DNA of 64,000 nucleotides from Phycisphaerae bacterium. Lineage in GTDB: Bacteria > Planctomycetota > Phycisphaerae > Sedimentisphaerales > Anaerobacaceae. This document shows positions 26,021 through 36,044 of the stretch, in pieces; position 1 is the stretch's first letter; each line of letters begins with the position of its first letter. The stretch covers positions 144,544-208,543 of the forward strand of contig JAQTMR010000002.1 of assembly GCA_028714255.1 (NCBI GenBank), in the 5' to 3' direction. The position numbers and the translations under genes were made by a program. A model generated the notes under the pieces. That model saw nothing but the letters and a program-made list of their open reading frames with translations. It made no database searches and was not told the DNA's origin.

Positions 26021-26836
26021 ATGAATGAGTCGGAACAAACAAAAGTCGAAGGGAAAGGCTCTCGAAGTCCTAACTATCCTGCTGTCAGCTTGAAAAAATC
26101 AGTTGAACAAGTAGGACAATTATATGACATCCACAAAACGCGTATCGTGCCAATTAAGATGGTTCACGAACTTTGGGGTTATAAAGCCCACAGTAGCGTT
26201 GGAGACCAATGTATTGCGGCAGCAAAAGCTTTTGGGTTAATAGAGATTACCGGCAAGGGAAAATTAAGAAAGGTATGTGTTTCTTCCCAAGGCCACCGTA
26301 TTCATATGAAAGCCCCCGATTGCGAAGATTTGTTAAAGAAGGCTGCCTTGTCGCCGGCAATATACTCTGAGATATGGGAACACTATCAAGCTGATTTGCC
26401 TAATGATGAGCTTTTGAAAAATCATTTGGTATGGGAACGCCAACCCCGCTTTAATGAAAAGTATGTTGACCGCTTTATTGCACTATTTAGGGAAAGTATT
26501 TCCTTTGCAAATTTAGCCTCTGGCGATATAATCAAAGAGGATGAGACAAAAAATGATACGCCTGAAGACATAAATATTGATGACAATAAACCCAAAGAAG
26601 GTATTTCTATGCCCCCCAAAACCGGCACTTTTGACTTGCCTATCCCGTTATTAGATGGTCTTTCGGCGTTTTTAAGAATACCAAGGCCGATAAGCGAAGA
26701 AAATTATTTGCATCTTGTTAATTTTCTGAAAGCAATAAAACCAAGTATTGTTTCTAAATCTAAACAAGACGAAACCCAAGAGAAAACAGATGAAACTGGA
26801 GGCGGAGATGACGTGGGTGTAAATGAAGAAAAATAA
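26021..26836 (+). CDS. Hypothetical protein, possible winged-helix N-terminal part
   Basis: 271 aa; SRSPNYPAVSLKKSVEQVGQLYDIHKT N-terminus typical of a small conserved family. Confidence 0.65.
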   Translation: MNESEQTKVEGKGSRSPNYPAVSLKKSVEQVGQLYDIHKTRIVPIKMVHELWGYKAHSSVGDQCIAAAKAFGLIEITGKGKLRKVCVSSQGHRIHMKAPDCEDLLKKAALSPAIYSEIWEHYQADLPNDELLKNHLVWERQPRFNEKYVDRFIALFRESISFANLASGDIIKEDETKNDTPEDINIDDNKPKEGISMPPKTGTFDLPIPLLDGLSAFLRIPRPISEENYLHLVNFLKAIKPSIVSKSKQDETQEKTDETGGGDDVGVNEEK

Positions 26837-26840
26837 AACA

Positions 26841-26870
26841 GGCCACCAGTTGGTAGCTGATGGCCGATTT
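26841..26870 (+). terminator. Intrinsic terminator-like hairpin
   Basis: GGCCACCAG-TTGGTAG-CTGATGGCC (one mismatch) then GATTTT, immediately after the 26836 stop. Confidence 0.5.
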
Positions 26871-26879
26871 TCGTTATCC

Positions 26880-27125
26880 TAACGTTCACGGATGGCAAAC
26901 GTTAGGGTGGGCCGAAGCCCGATATTTTATGCTGACATCATTATCGACACTTCGGCCTATTTGTCAAGAGCCATTTAGAAAGGAGTCGCAGTATGCGCTC
27001 GCAGACCTACAGTAGGCCGGTAAAGCGACACTGGACGTTTATGTCCGTTAGCGGCCCATAAAAGGCTTGAATTGGCCTATGGCGTGCGCCCTGCCGTTGT
27101 GGTGGGGCGCATAGTATTAACAAAA
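26880..27125. ncRNA. Candidate structured RNA / leader region
   Basis: Consecutive stems TAACGTT/AACGTTA, GGCCGAAG/CTTCGGCC enclosing CGATA/TATCG, GGCCG/CGGCC enclosing GGAC/GTCC, TGCGCCC/GGGCGCA. Confidence 0.4.
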
Positions 27126-27152
27126 AAAATTTTATAACAGGAGAAAATAATT

Positions 27153-27287
27153 ATGGCTCGTAATGAAAAAACCTCAGCAAAAATGGGCAGACTTGCATCG
27201 AAAATACTAAGAGGCAACTACTCACAAACTGCCAAAAAATTGGCTGGCAGTGTTTTAACTCAACGGCCTGATAGAAAGAAAAGGTAA
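27153..27287 (+). CDS. Small basic 44-aa protein (below ORF-track cutoff)
   Basis: ATG...TAA encoding MARNEKTSAKMGRLASKILRGNYSQTAKKLAGSVLTQRPDRKKR; CAGGAG SD upstream. Confidence 0.7.
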   Translation: MARNEKTSAKMGRLASKILRGNYSQTAKKLAGSVLTQRPDRKKR

Positions 27288-27332
27288 TTAACGAAGCACC
27301 TTGACTTTCTTAATGCAGCGATTGGGTATTGT

Positions 27333-27395
27333 GATGCGCCCGAGTATTTGGGTTGTGCTTATAGTATGCACAATTGTCTTATATTCGGGCGTATC
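27333..27395. other. Long two-tier hairpin
   Basis: GATGCGCCCGAGTAT pairs with ATATTCGGGCGTATC (15 bp, two G-U if + strand RNA) enclosing TTGTGC/GCACAA. Confidence 0.75.
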
Positions 27396-27458
27396 TTCTA
27401 TCACGAAACCTATTGAAGTGCTAAATATAAAGAGGATTTGGGCAGAATTGATAAAAAG

Positions 27459-27485
27459 TCGCCGGGGCGGCGACGGCTAAACAAA
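27459..27485. repeat. Palindromic repeat GTCGCCGGGGCGGCGACGGCTAAACAA
   Basis: Reverse complement occurs with one substitution at 63508-63533. Confidence 0.85.
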
Positions 27486-27542
27486 AAATTTGATACCGCG
27501 GACTTACGTCCTGCGGCTCTGCGGCAGGGCTAACCGAATAAA

Positions 27543-28718
27543 TCAGGTCAGAAATTCCAGGATGAGATTCTTATAGAATTCAGCGGCTTTTTCCATATCG
27601 GCGATTTCGATGTATTCGTCCGGCTTGTGGGCGAGCGGCGTCCGGCCTGGGCCGAAGATTACAATCGGAGCGCCCAAAGAAACAAAATGCGGGCCATCGG
27701 TGGTGTAGCCAACAGCTTTAGTTTTGTTTATCCCCACGGCAGAGCAGAAATCCCTTACAAAATCGCAACTCGAATCGGTTTCCAACGCACCGACTTCTCG
27801 GACAACGGAGGCCGAGGCGTCGAAGTTGGGATTTTCCTGTTTTAGCTTTGCGAAGATTTTTTCAAAGTCAGAGATTATCTCGCGGGTATTTTGTCCCGGC
27901 CCGCCTTGCCCGACTTGCGCTCGCCTCGCGGCGAAGCCGAGGGTCTGGCGAGTCGAGGCAGGCAGCGTGCGAATATCTATTGCGATAGTGCAGTTGTCGG
28001 GTACGACATTAATTTCTTTTCCTGCCGTGATTGTATTAACGCTCATCGAGCAATCGCCCAATAGTTTGTGCGGCTGAAATTTAATTTTATAGCTTTCCAA
28101 TTCGTTCAAGAAAGCTCTCATCGAAGTAATCGCATTTACGCCAAGCTGCGGCATCGAGCTGTGAGCGGTTCGGCCTTTGGTTTTGACTTCGAGCCATAAT
28201 ATTCCGCGATGTGCGGTGACGATATCGAAATCGGTCGGTTCGGGGACAATCACGCCTGCGACTTTCGGCGGGTTGTTCTTGAGGTCATTGATAAATCTTT
28301 TTGCTCCGCAGCTATCGGTTTCTTCGCCTGCAAGGGCGGCAAATATAATATCGCCTTTTAATTTAGTTCCGGAATCGACAATCTGGCGAACTGCGGCAAC
28401 GGCGGCGGCGGTTCCGCCCTTCATATCCATTGAGCCTCTGCCGAAGACTTTGCCGTCGCATTCTTCGGCGGCGAAAGGCGGATGCGTCCAGCCCCGGCCT
28501 GCGGCGACGACATCGATGTGGCAGAGGAACAAAAGGGCGGGCTTTTGTCCTGTGGAGGTTATTTGTGCGGTAAGATTTGCCCTGTTCGTATCCCAGCGGT
28601 CTATTCGGCAAGTTATTCCTGAGCGGGCAAAGTCGTCTGAAATTACCTCAGCGGCGGCCAATTCGCCCTTTTCGGCGGTGGATTCGGCCTGAACAAGTTT
28701 TTTCAAAAGCTCTTTCAT
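27543..28718 (-). CDS. M20 family metallopeptidase (ArgE/DapE/CPG2-like)
   Basis: LFLCHIDVVAAG, GRGSMDMKGG, AGEETDSCGAK; natural start MKELLKK at 28718 rather than 28847. Confidence 0.9.
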   Translation of the reverse strand: MKELLKKLVQAESTAEKGELAAAEVISDDFARSGITCRIDRWDTNRANLTAQITSTGQKPALLFLCHIDVVAAGRGWTHPPFAAEECDGKVFGRGSMDMKGGTAAAVAAVRQIVDSGTKLKGDIIFAALAGEETDSCGAKRFINDLKNNPPKVAGVIVPEPTDFDIVTAHRGILWLEVKTKGRTAHSSMPQLGVNAITSMRAFLNELESYKIKFQPHKLLGDCSMSVNTITAGKEINVVPDNCTIAIDIRTLPASTRQTLGFAARRAQVGQGGPGQNTREIISDFEKIFAKLKQENPNFDASASVVREVGALETDSSCDFVRDFCSAVGINKTKAVGYTTDGPHFVSLGAPIVIFGPGRTPLAHKPDEYIEIADMEKAAEFYKNLILEFLT

Positions 28719-28938
28719 GGCTCTGATTATACAAACTATTGCGTGAAAGTAAAAAAAGAGGAAAATTTTATTGCGGATTAAAACACAAATGAGCATAATG
28801 CTGGACTTGCCCCCTTTTCTGTCTTCGACAGAAGGCGAAGGGGGCATAGCCGGACACTAATCGCCATCGGGCGGGCAGTGGAGAACATAATGGTTCGACT
28901 TCGCTCACCATCCTGAGCGGCTGAAAGGAGTCGAAGTA

Positions 28939-29673
28939 ATGGGACCTGTATTGAGTGCTCTTATAAAACTTCAAAGCGTTGAAAACCAGCTTCGGGCGGC
29001 AAAAGCAAAACTTGCGAGATGCCGAAGAAACGTAATCATTCAGGAGAACCAGGTCAGGAGCCTGCAAAACGCATACGAAGCCAAAAAAGAAGAGATTCAG
29101 TTAACCAGGGTCCAGTCCGACCGTCTTGAACTGGAACTGAAAACCAGAGACGAAGAGATAGCCAAGTTGCGAGCCCACCTTAACGCGGCGAAAACAAACA
29201 AAGAATACGCCGCGGTTTTGACCCAGCTTAATACAACCAAGGCAGACAATTCCAAATACGAGACGCAAATCCTGGATTTGATGAAGGATGTCGAGGCGGA
29301 CGAAGCAGAATGCGCGAACCTTCAGGGCCAGATAGACGAGAAGAAACAGGCACTCGAACAAATCCGAAAGGAAGCTGAGGTAGCGGCGAGTAAATACGAG
29401 GCCGAGATAGCAGAAATCCAGATTGAATGGGACAAGAAAACACAGGATATACCGGCTGAGCCGTTGCGGGTTTTCAATCGCGTCGCGGAAACTTATGACG
29501 GCGAAGCGCTGGCGGTGATCGAGAAACAGGATGGCAAGGTAGAGGCCTATAGCTGCGGCGGCTGCTTTATGGGCATTACAACGGAGTCCGTCAACCTGCT
29601 GCTGACTAAAGACGACATCATCCGTTGTCCGAGCTGCACGAGGATACTCGTACTTAGCGAATCGAATAGTTAA
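28939..29673 (+). CDS. Coiled-coil C4-type zinc ribbon protein
   Basis: 244 aa; long coiled coil then CGGCFMGI...IIRCPSCTRIL. Confidence 0.85.
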   Translation: MGPVLSALIKLQSVENQLRAAKAKLARCRRNVIIQENQVRSLQNAYEAKKEEIQLTRVQSDRLELELKTRDEEIAKLRAHLNAAKTNKEYAAVLTQLNTTKADNSKYETQILDLMKDVEADEAECANLQGQIDEKKQALEQIRKEAEVAASKYEAEIAEIQIEWDKKTQDIPAEPLRVFNRVAETYDGEALAVIEKQDGKVEAYSCGGCFMGITTESVNLLLTKDDIIRCPSCTRILVLSESNS

Positions 29674-29713
29674 TTGCCGGCTTCCGATTTCCAGCTTTAA
29701 GGAGCTAAACACA

Positions 29714-30784
29714 TTGCCGGAGCAAACAGGGCAAATCATCATCTATGTAGATGGCGGCAGCAGAGGCAACCCCGGCCCGGCTGCTGCGGGCTTTGTATTA
29801 GCCGATGCCGGCGGAAACCAATTACAGGCCAAAGCTTTTTTTCTTAACCACGCCACAAACAACGTGGCCGAATATACCGCGATTATAAAAGCACTCGAAG
29901 CAGCGAAGCAGATTAACGCCGAAAGGCTGACGATTTTCAGTGACAGCGAGTTGCTCGTAAGGCAGATTAACGGCCAATACAAAGTAAAGAGCGAGCAAAT
30001 CAGGCCGCTTTTTCAACGGGCGGTCAATTTAATTAACGACTTTGAAGACTGGAAGCTCAAGCACATTCCCAGAGAGAAAAACAAACGGGCCGATGCTCTC
30101 GTTAACCAGGCGCTGGATATCAAAGGGGACATCGAAGACGAACCGGCCCGGGCATCGCAAAATAAAAAACCAATCCGGCTGGGCGTATTGATTAGCGGCG
30201 GCGGCACGACATTAATGAATATTCTCGAATATATAAACAAGGGCCTGTTGAACGCCAAAATCGCTGTCGTAATAAGCTCGCTATCTAAAGCGGGCGGCGT
30301 CAAAAAAGCAAAAGCCGCCGGTCTGGATGTAAAAATCATCCGCAAGAAAGACTATTCCAGCCTCAAGAAGTTTAGCAATCGCATCGAAGACGAGCTTGCT
30401 GCGGCAAATGTTGACCTGGTCATTCAGGGTGGCTGGCTCTGTCTGTGGGAGATACCGGCCCGATACGAAAACCGCGTGATGAACATACACCCAGCTCTTT
30501 TGCCGAGCTTCGGCGGGGAAGGTATGTGGGGACATAATGTTCACGCGGCGGTTCTCGCGACAGGGTGCAGGGTAAGCGGCTGCAGCGTGCATTTCTGCAC
30601 GAATGAATATGATAAAGGGCCTATAATTATTCAACGGTGCTGCCCGGTTAAAAATGATGATAGTCCGGAGAGCCTTGCTGCGAGAGTTTTTGAGCAGGAA
30701 TGTATCGCATATCCCCAGGCCATAAAGCTGTTCGCAGAGGGTAGATTGCTTGTCCGGGACGGCAGGGTGGAAATAAAATCGTGA
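29714..30784 (+). CDS. Fusion: RNase HI-like domain plus phosphoribosylglycinamide formyltransferase (PurN-like)
   Basis: 356 aa single frame from TTG; YVDGGSRGNPGPA, NVAEYTAI, FSDSELLVRQI, RADALVN; then LGVLISGGGTTLMNIL, NIHPALLPSFGGEGMWG, YDKGPIIIQ. Confidence 0.88.
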   Translation: MPEQTGQIIIYVDGGSRGNPGPAAAGFVLADAGGNQLQAKAFFLNHATNNVAEYTAIIKALEAAKQINAERLTIFSDSELLVRQINGQYKVKSEQIRPLFQRAVNLINDFEDWKLKHIPREKNKRADALVNQALDIKGDIEDEPARASQNKKPIRLGVLISGGGTTLMNILEYINKGLLNAKIAVVISSLSKAGGVKKAKAAGLDVKIIRKKDYSSLKKFSNRIEDELAAANVDLVIQGGWLCLWEIPARYENRVMNIHPALLPSFGGEGMWGHNVHAAVLATGCRVSGCSVHFCTNEYDKGPIIIQRCCPVKNDDSPESLAARVFEQECIAYPQAIKLFAEGRLLVRDGRVEIKS

Positions 30785-30845
30785 AGCGTTAATCACCGGT
30801 CGAGTTTCAGCCGAGATGTGAGATACAAACAAAGAGATAACCGAT

Positions 30846-31346
30846 ATGAACAAACGACAAAAAGCCATATTAAGAGATACTGCAACTGTAATAGCTATTA
30901 CAGCTATTGCGGTTGTCGCGATGATTGCCCTGAGGAACTGGATTAATCGTTCGGAAGCAATGCGGGCAATGGAGCATCTCGGACGAGTGGTCGTACAGTA
31001 TCGACAAAGCCATGGTTCTGTTCCCTCAGAATCCTACATCAATAGAACAAGAGAAGAATTAGAAGGGCGTGTTCGGCTCGGCGATGTGACATACAGGGCC
31101 CAGTGGATTAATTTCGAATCGTCTCCCGATGAAATTCTGGCTTATACTGAAAAACCTCACGGTTCATGGCTGTTCGGTAAGAGATATATTGTTCTTCGTC
31201 TTGACGGCCGGATAGAATGGATGGGCAAACAAAAACTCGATATGCTTTTGGCCCAACAGCGGAGCTTCCAGGAGCTCGAATCGTTGCGGGAGAAATCGAA
31301 GCAAATTTTGCATCCCCCATCTTTCGACCCCACCTTCAGCCCGTAG
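30846..31346 (+). CDS. Hypothetical membrane-anchored protein
   Basis: 166 aa; single N-terminal TM segment. Confidence 0.65.
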   Translation: MNKRQKAILRDTATVIAITAIAVVAMIALRNWINRSEAMRAMEHLGRVVVQYRQSHGSVPSESYINRTREELEGRVRLGDVTYRAQWINFESSPDEILAYTEKPHGSWLFGKRYIVLRLDGRIEWMGKQKLDMLLAQQRSFQELESLREKSKQILHPPSFDPTFSP

Positions 31347-31394
31347 ATGTCTTTTTAGCCGGGAAGCCCGGCTTGAAAAGCTGTGCCCTTGTGG

Positions 31395-33887
31395 CTATGT
31401 GACCGGCTGCTTGCTTTGTGAGGGTTCTTCCACCTTGAAGCCTTCGAATTTTAGATGCTCTTCGTCCTGAACGTCAATCTTTATCAGATTTTCGCCCTTG
31501 AATTCTCCTCGCAGCAAACCTTCCGAGAGCGGGTCCTCTATGTAGTGCTCAATTGCCCTTCGCAGGGGCCTTGCTCCAAATTCCGGGTTGTAACCTTTGT
31601 CGATGAGAAATTCCTTTCCCCGTTCGCTAAGCTCCAGTTTCAGGCCGTGCTCAATCAGCCGCTTGAACACCTTTACAAGCTCGTATTCAACAACAATCTG
31701 CAGGTTCTCTCTTGTCAGCGGCTTTAGCACTATTACGTCGTCGAGCCGATTCAGAAACTCCGGTCTGAAATGCCGCTCAACTTCTTTGTGCAGCATTTCC
31801 TTCATTTTCTCGTAGTTGGCCTCGGCTGTTTTCTTTCCGAATCCGAACCCGGAGTTGTTTTTAATGAGGTCTGCGCCGATGTTGCTTGTCATAATCAGCA
31901 CGACGTTCTTAAAGTCAATATGCCGTCCGAAGCTGTCGGTCAACCTTCCCTCATCCATAACCTGCAGGAGCATATTATAGACGTCGGAATGTGCTTTTTC
32001 GATTTCATCCAGCAGCAGTACGGCGTAAGGCCTGCGTCTGATTCTTTCGGTCAATTGCCCGCCCTCTTCGTAGCCGACATATCCCGGAGGAGCGCCAACG
32101 AGTCTGCTGACGTTATGCTTTTCCATAAATTCGGACATATCGATTTGGATAAGGGCATTTTCGTCGCCGAACATAAACTCTGCGAGCGATTTTGCCAGGA
32201 GTGTTTTTCCGACACCGCTGGGCCCGAGGAAAATAAAACTTCCCATCGGCCGGTTCGGGTCTTTTATTCCGCTTCTGGCGCGTCTTACGGCTTTGGCGAC
32301 GGCGTTAATGGCTTCATCCTGCGAAACGACCTTCTTATGCAGTTCGGCCTCTAACTCCAAAAGCCTTTGGGTTTCTTTCTTTTCCAGCCTGGTCAGCGGA
32401 ACCCCTGTCATCTTACTGACAACCTCAGCGATAATTTCGGTATCCACTACGCCGGTGGTTTCTTTATTTTCTTCATACCATTTTTTATGCACCTCTGTCT
32501 TCTCGGTCACAAGCTGCTGAGCCTCATCCCTTAATGCAGCGGCCCGTTCATAGTCGGCGCTTTTAACCGCTTCATCTTTTTCGCGCTGCAGCTTCTCAAT
32601 CTTTTCTTCTATGGCAGTCAAATCCGGCGGCGGCGTCATATTTTTCAGTCGCACCCGTGCACCGGATTCATCGACGACATCTATGGCCTTATCCGGAAGA
32701 CACCTTCCGCTTATGTATCTGCACGACAGCTCTACCGCCTGATACAGGGCCTCATCGGTGAAGCGAACTCTATGATGCGCCTCGTATCTGTCCTGCAGGC
32801 CTCGCAGTATCGCGAGCGTCTCATCTTTTGACGGCGGCTCAACGATTATCGTTTGGAAGCGTCTCTCGAGTGCTCCATCTTTTTCGATATGCTTTCGGAA
32901 CTCATCTAATGTAGTAGCTCCTATACATTGCACTTCGCCGCGAGCCAGGGCGGGCTTTAGGACGTTAGAGGCGTCGATAGCTCCTTCTGCGCCGCCTGCA
33001 CCAACGAGAGTGTGCAGCTCGTCGATGAACAGGATTACGTTCTTGGCCCTTGTAACCTCGTTAATAACGGCCTTTATGCGTTCCTCGAATTGACCACGAT
33101 ATTTTGTTCCCGCAACCATCATTGCCAAGTCGAGGACGACAATGCGTTTGTCTTTTAGTAATTCGGGTACATGTTTATTAATAATTTGCTGACTGAGCCC
33201 TTCTACGATGGCGGTTTTGCCGACGCCTGCTTCTCCGAGCAGGACGGGATTGTTCTTGGTTCTTCTGCAGAGGATTTGTATAAGCCTTTCGATTTCATTT
33301 TTTCTGCCGATAACCGGGTCAAGCTCATCATTGGCGGCCAGCTCAGTCAGGTCTCTGCCGAAGCTATCGAGCGCCGGTGTTTTGCTTTTGGTTTTACGAG
33401 CAATGGCGGGCCCTGTTTTCATATCGAGCGCAGGCTGTCCGCCGTCCACGCCTGCTCCGAGTAAATTCAAAATCTCCTGACGCACATCTTCGAGTTTCAA
33501 GCCCAGCCCGAGAAGTACCTGTGCGGCGATACCTTCGGTTTCCCGCAGCAGTCCCAACAGGATGTGTTCGGTGCCGACGTAATTATGGTTGAGCGCTCTT
33601 GCCTCTTCGATGGCGTACTCGACCACTTTTTTCGCTCGCGGACTCTGTGGAAGTTTTCCCATCGTGACCATATCCGGCCCGCTTTTGACGTGCTTTTCAA
33701 CCTCGAGCCGCAGCTTCTTGATGTCCACATCGAAATTCTTAAGGACGGTAGCGCCAACTCCGCTTCCCTCTTTAACCAGTCCGAGCAGTATATGCTCGGT
33801 ACCTATGACATCGTGGTTAAACCGCTGAGCTTCCTGGTTTGCCAGGGCCATAACTTTCCGTGCGCGATCTGTGAAACGCTCAAACAT
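31395..33887 (-). CDS. clpC: ATP-dependent Clp protease ATP-binding subunit ClpC
   Basis: 830 aa; Clp N repeats, [17 protein letters not shown]-like middle, [16 protein letters not shown]. Confidence 0.96.
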   Translation of the reverse strand: MFERFTDRARKVMALANQEAQRFNHDVIGTEHILLGLVKEGSGVGATVLKNFDVDIKKLRLEVEKHVKSGPDMVTMGKLPQSPRAKKVVEYAIEEARALNHNYVGTEHILLGLLRETEGIAAQVLLGLGLKLEDVRQEILNLLGAGVDGGQPALDMKTGPAIARKTKSKTPALDSFGRDLTELAANDELDPVIGRKNEIERLIQILCRRTKNNPVLLGEAGVGKTAIVEGLSQQIINKHVPELLKDKRIVVLDLAMMVAGTKYRGQFEERIKAVINEVTRAKNVILFIDELHTLVGAGGAEGAIDASNVLKPALARGEVQCIGATTLDEFRKHIEKDGALERRFQTIIVEPPSKDETLAILRGLQDRYEAHHRVRFTDEALYQAVELSCRYISGRCLPDKAIDVVDESGARVRLKNMTPPPDLTAIEEKIEKLQREKDEAVKSADYERAAALRDEAQQLVTEKTEVHKKWYEENKETTGVVDTEIIAEVVSKMTGVPLTRLEKKETQRLLELEAELHKKVVSQDEAINAVAKAVRRARSGIKDPNRPMGSFIFLGPSGVGKTLLAKSLAEFMFGDENALIQIDMSEFMEKHNVSRLVGAPPGYVGYEEGGQLTERIRRRPYAVLLLDEIEKAHSDVYNMLLQVMDEGRLTDSFGRHIDFKNVVLIMTSNIGADLIKNNSGFGFGKKTAEANYEKMKEMLHKEVERHFRPEFLNRLDDVIVLKPLTRENLQIVVEYELVKVFKRLIEHGLKLELSERGKEFLIDKGYNPEFGARPLRRAIEHYIEDPLSEGLLRGEFKGENLIKIDVQDEEHLKFEGFKVEEPSQSKQPVT

Positions 33888-34280
33888 CTTTTTACCTCAA
33901 AAACATCTGCCTGGATTAATTCCTGCCATCTCTCAAGAAACAGCAGATTATATTACACTTTGGCCGGCCTGTCAAACTATCGGTTAGTTCGAGAGAGGCC
34001 ATCCTTGTTTTTATATGCCTCAAACCAAATCAATGTTCGATTACCGGACCATTGTTTTTCTCGACACCAGTTTTATCGACAAAAACGGCTGCTAACTTTC
34101 CTTTTGCCTGGTTAAAAAGCCCGTTTATCGAAGACGAAAAGACAGTTTTAATCCACAAAACGGTTCTTTGGTAAAAAAATTGATTCGCCGGCGGATTTAT
34201 TAATCAAAATCCTCCAGCAAGAGGTTTGTATGTTCGACGCCTTGAGTGGCTACGGCAGGGCCTTTAGCCTGGCGAGTCGA

Positions 34281-34547
34281 TTACTGCTTCGGCCCCTGTT
34301 CATCCTGCCCGCCGAGTATTTTCCTCAGATACTCGTTTTCCCGGCGTGTGGCTTCGAGGTCGAAAAGCTGATACTTAATGCATATCCGCAGATAGTCCAG
34401 CGATTCCTGCAGTTCACTAATGCTTTTTTCGAGCTTCTTCTGGTTTTTGTTGTCCTTGGTTAGCGAGCTTACATATTGTGCTTCAGTCGCTCCGCCGAAC
34501 TCCTTGACCAGCTCTTTGAGTTTGTCCTGGAATTGTGCCTCGTCCAT
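34281..34547 (-). CDS. Small coiled-coil hypothetical protein
   Basis: MDEAQFQDKLKELVKEFGG...; internal Met at 34547 more plausible than 34565. Confidence 0.5.
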   Translation of the reverse strand: MDEAQFQDKLKELVKEFGGATEAQYVSSLTKDNKNQKKLEKSISELQESLDYLRICIKYQLFDLEATRRENEYLRKILGGQDEQGPKQ

Positions 34548-35048
34548 ATGTTGTTTCCCACACAAAAAAGTTTTTTCTTCCTATTTTTCCCGCAAGCGTT
34601 GTTAATTCTTGTCCATAAATAGTAGTGCAAAATTCATACCAGTATGTATCCAAATGAGCCTGCCGTAAAATTCCATCGCTCGAACCTGTAAAGTCCGCCT
34701 AAAATCAAAATCAACGCGAGTCCAGACGCCGGCTTTAAGCATTATCCCGAAGTATTGGGACGCAACTGTTGTGCGGATTAGGACTTTGCGTAGCGAAAAA
34801 TCAACATCACGACTTTGCCTGCGGCAGCTTATCCGTCGTAATGGTTTTGCCAAAGGGCAGTTACGTCAGTGTTTATTGTTGTGAACATCACCGGCCTATT
34901 TTGGTCAGTTTTGGTCGAGGGCTTGTTGCCGAGAAGCAAACTTTTTTAGTTGTGAATTCCCTGTCAAAACAACTATAATATATTCAGGCTCGGCCGAGGC
35001 GCAGCCCCCGGCTTGGCAGCATAAATCCTTTTTGAGAAGGACTGGTTT

Positions 35049-36044
35049 ATGGGCCTGAGAAAAGATAGACCTTCACGGCAGCTTAAATCGCAGTTGATAA
35101 TCATCAGTGTTGTGCTGATAGTGTTGGCCGTAATTACAGTTCTGGCCGTTATGTTCCTGGTTCCCGGTCAGTTGGGCAGCATGCTGCTGCTTATTATATG
35201 GCTGTTTGCCGCGTTTCTGCTTTTGACTGCGGTTATATTAATCCTCTTGAAAATTTTTAGTATCCTTCGTTTGCTTGCGGAAAACAGCGCAAAACTTGAA
35301 AAGATAACCGAGACCCTCGAAAAAGACCGCGATGTTTTGATGCAAATCAATCAAAACACCCGCATCAGCGAGACTGTAAAAGCTGTTGCCTTCCGCGATG
35401 CGAACATACAATCTTTACGAGAGGCCGTTTTTGATAAGCTCCAGCAGCAGGATTACGATGCTACGTATGAAATAATCGATGAAATCGCCCTGCGTGCGGA
35501 ATATAAGGGTTTGGCTGAGTACTTACGAAACCAGGCAAACAACTACCGTGATTCGACCGACACCGAAAGGGTAAATCAGGTCATAGCGCATATCGAAAAG
35601 CTCTTCGATATCTCGCAGTGGGCCAAAGCAAGCGCACAGATTGAAAGGTTAATCTGGGACTTTCCCAAATCCGAAAAAGCCAAAGCGATGCGGCAGAAGC
35701 TGCTCGATAAAAAAGAGGAGCGGAAAAAGATACTGCTCAACGCCTGGGATGACGCCGTGAAGCGACAGGCCACCGACCGAAGCCTGGAGATTCTAAGGGA
35801 GCTTGACCTGTACCTGACTCCAAACGAAGGATTGGCCCTGCAGGAAGCTGCGAAGGACGTTTTCAGAAATAAGCTGCACAACCTCGGCGTCCAGTTCTCT
35901 CTGGCGGTATCGGGAAAACAATGGGAAAGAGCGATTGAGACCGGCGGGCAGATTATCCGCGACTTCCCGAACAGCAAAATGGCTGAAGAAATTCACGAAA
36001 AGTGGGATATTCTGAAGCAGAAAGCTGCACAGCAAAAGGCGTAG
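35049..36044 (+). CDS. Membrane protein with two TM helices and TPR-like helical C-terminus
   Basis: 331 aa; hydrophobic N-terminus, repeated AxxxxxxLIxDFPxSxxA elements. Confidence 0.7.
   Translation: MGLRKDRPSRQLKSQLIIISVVLIVLAVITVLAVMFLVPGQLGSMLLLIIWLFAAFLLLTAVILILLKIFSILRLLAENSAKLEKITETLEKDRDVLMQINQNTRISETVKAVAFRDANIQSLREAVFDKLQQQDYDATYEIIDEIALRAEYKGLAEYLRNQANNYRDSTDTERVNQVIAHIEKLFDISQWAKASAQIERLIWDFPKSEKAKAMRQKLLDKKEERKKILLNAWDDAVKRQATDRSLEILRELDLYLTPNEGLALQEAAKDVFRNKLHNLGVQFSLAVSGKQWERAIETGGQIIRDFPNSKMAEEIHEKWDILKQKAAQQKA

Noticed and set aside
29101-29742. 213-aa minus-strand ORF opposite the zinc-ribbon gene
   Set aside because: Antisense to a convincing coiled-coil zinc-ribbon CDS.
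34602-34853. 83-aa minus-strand ORF
   Set aside because: Lies in a region rich in repeat-like fragments; no family features or convincing SD.
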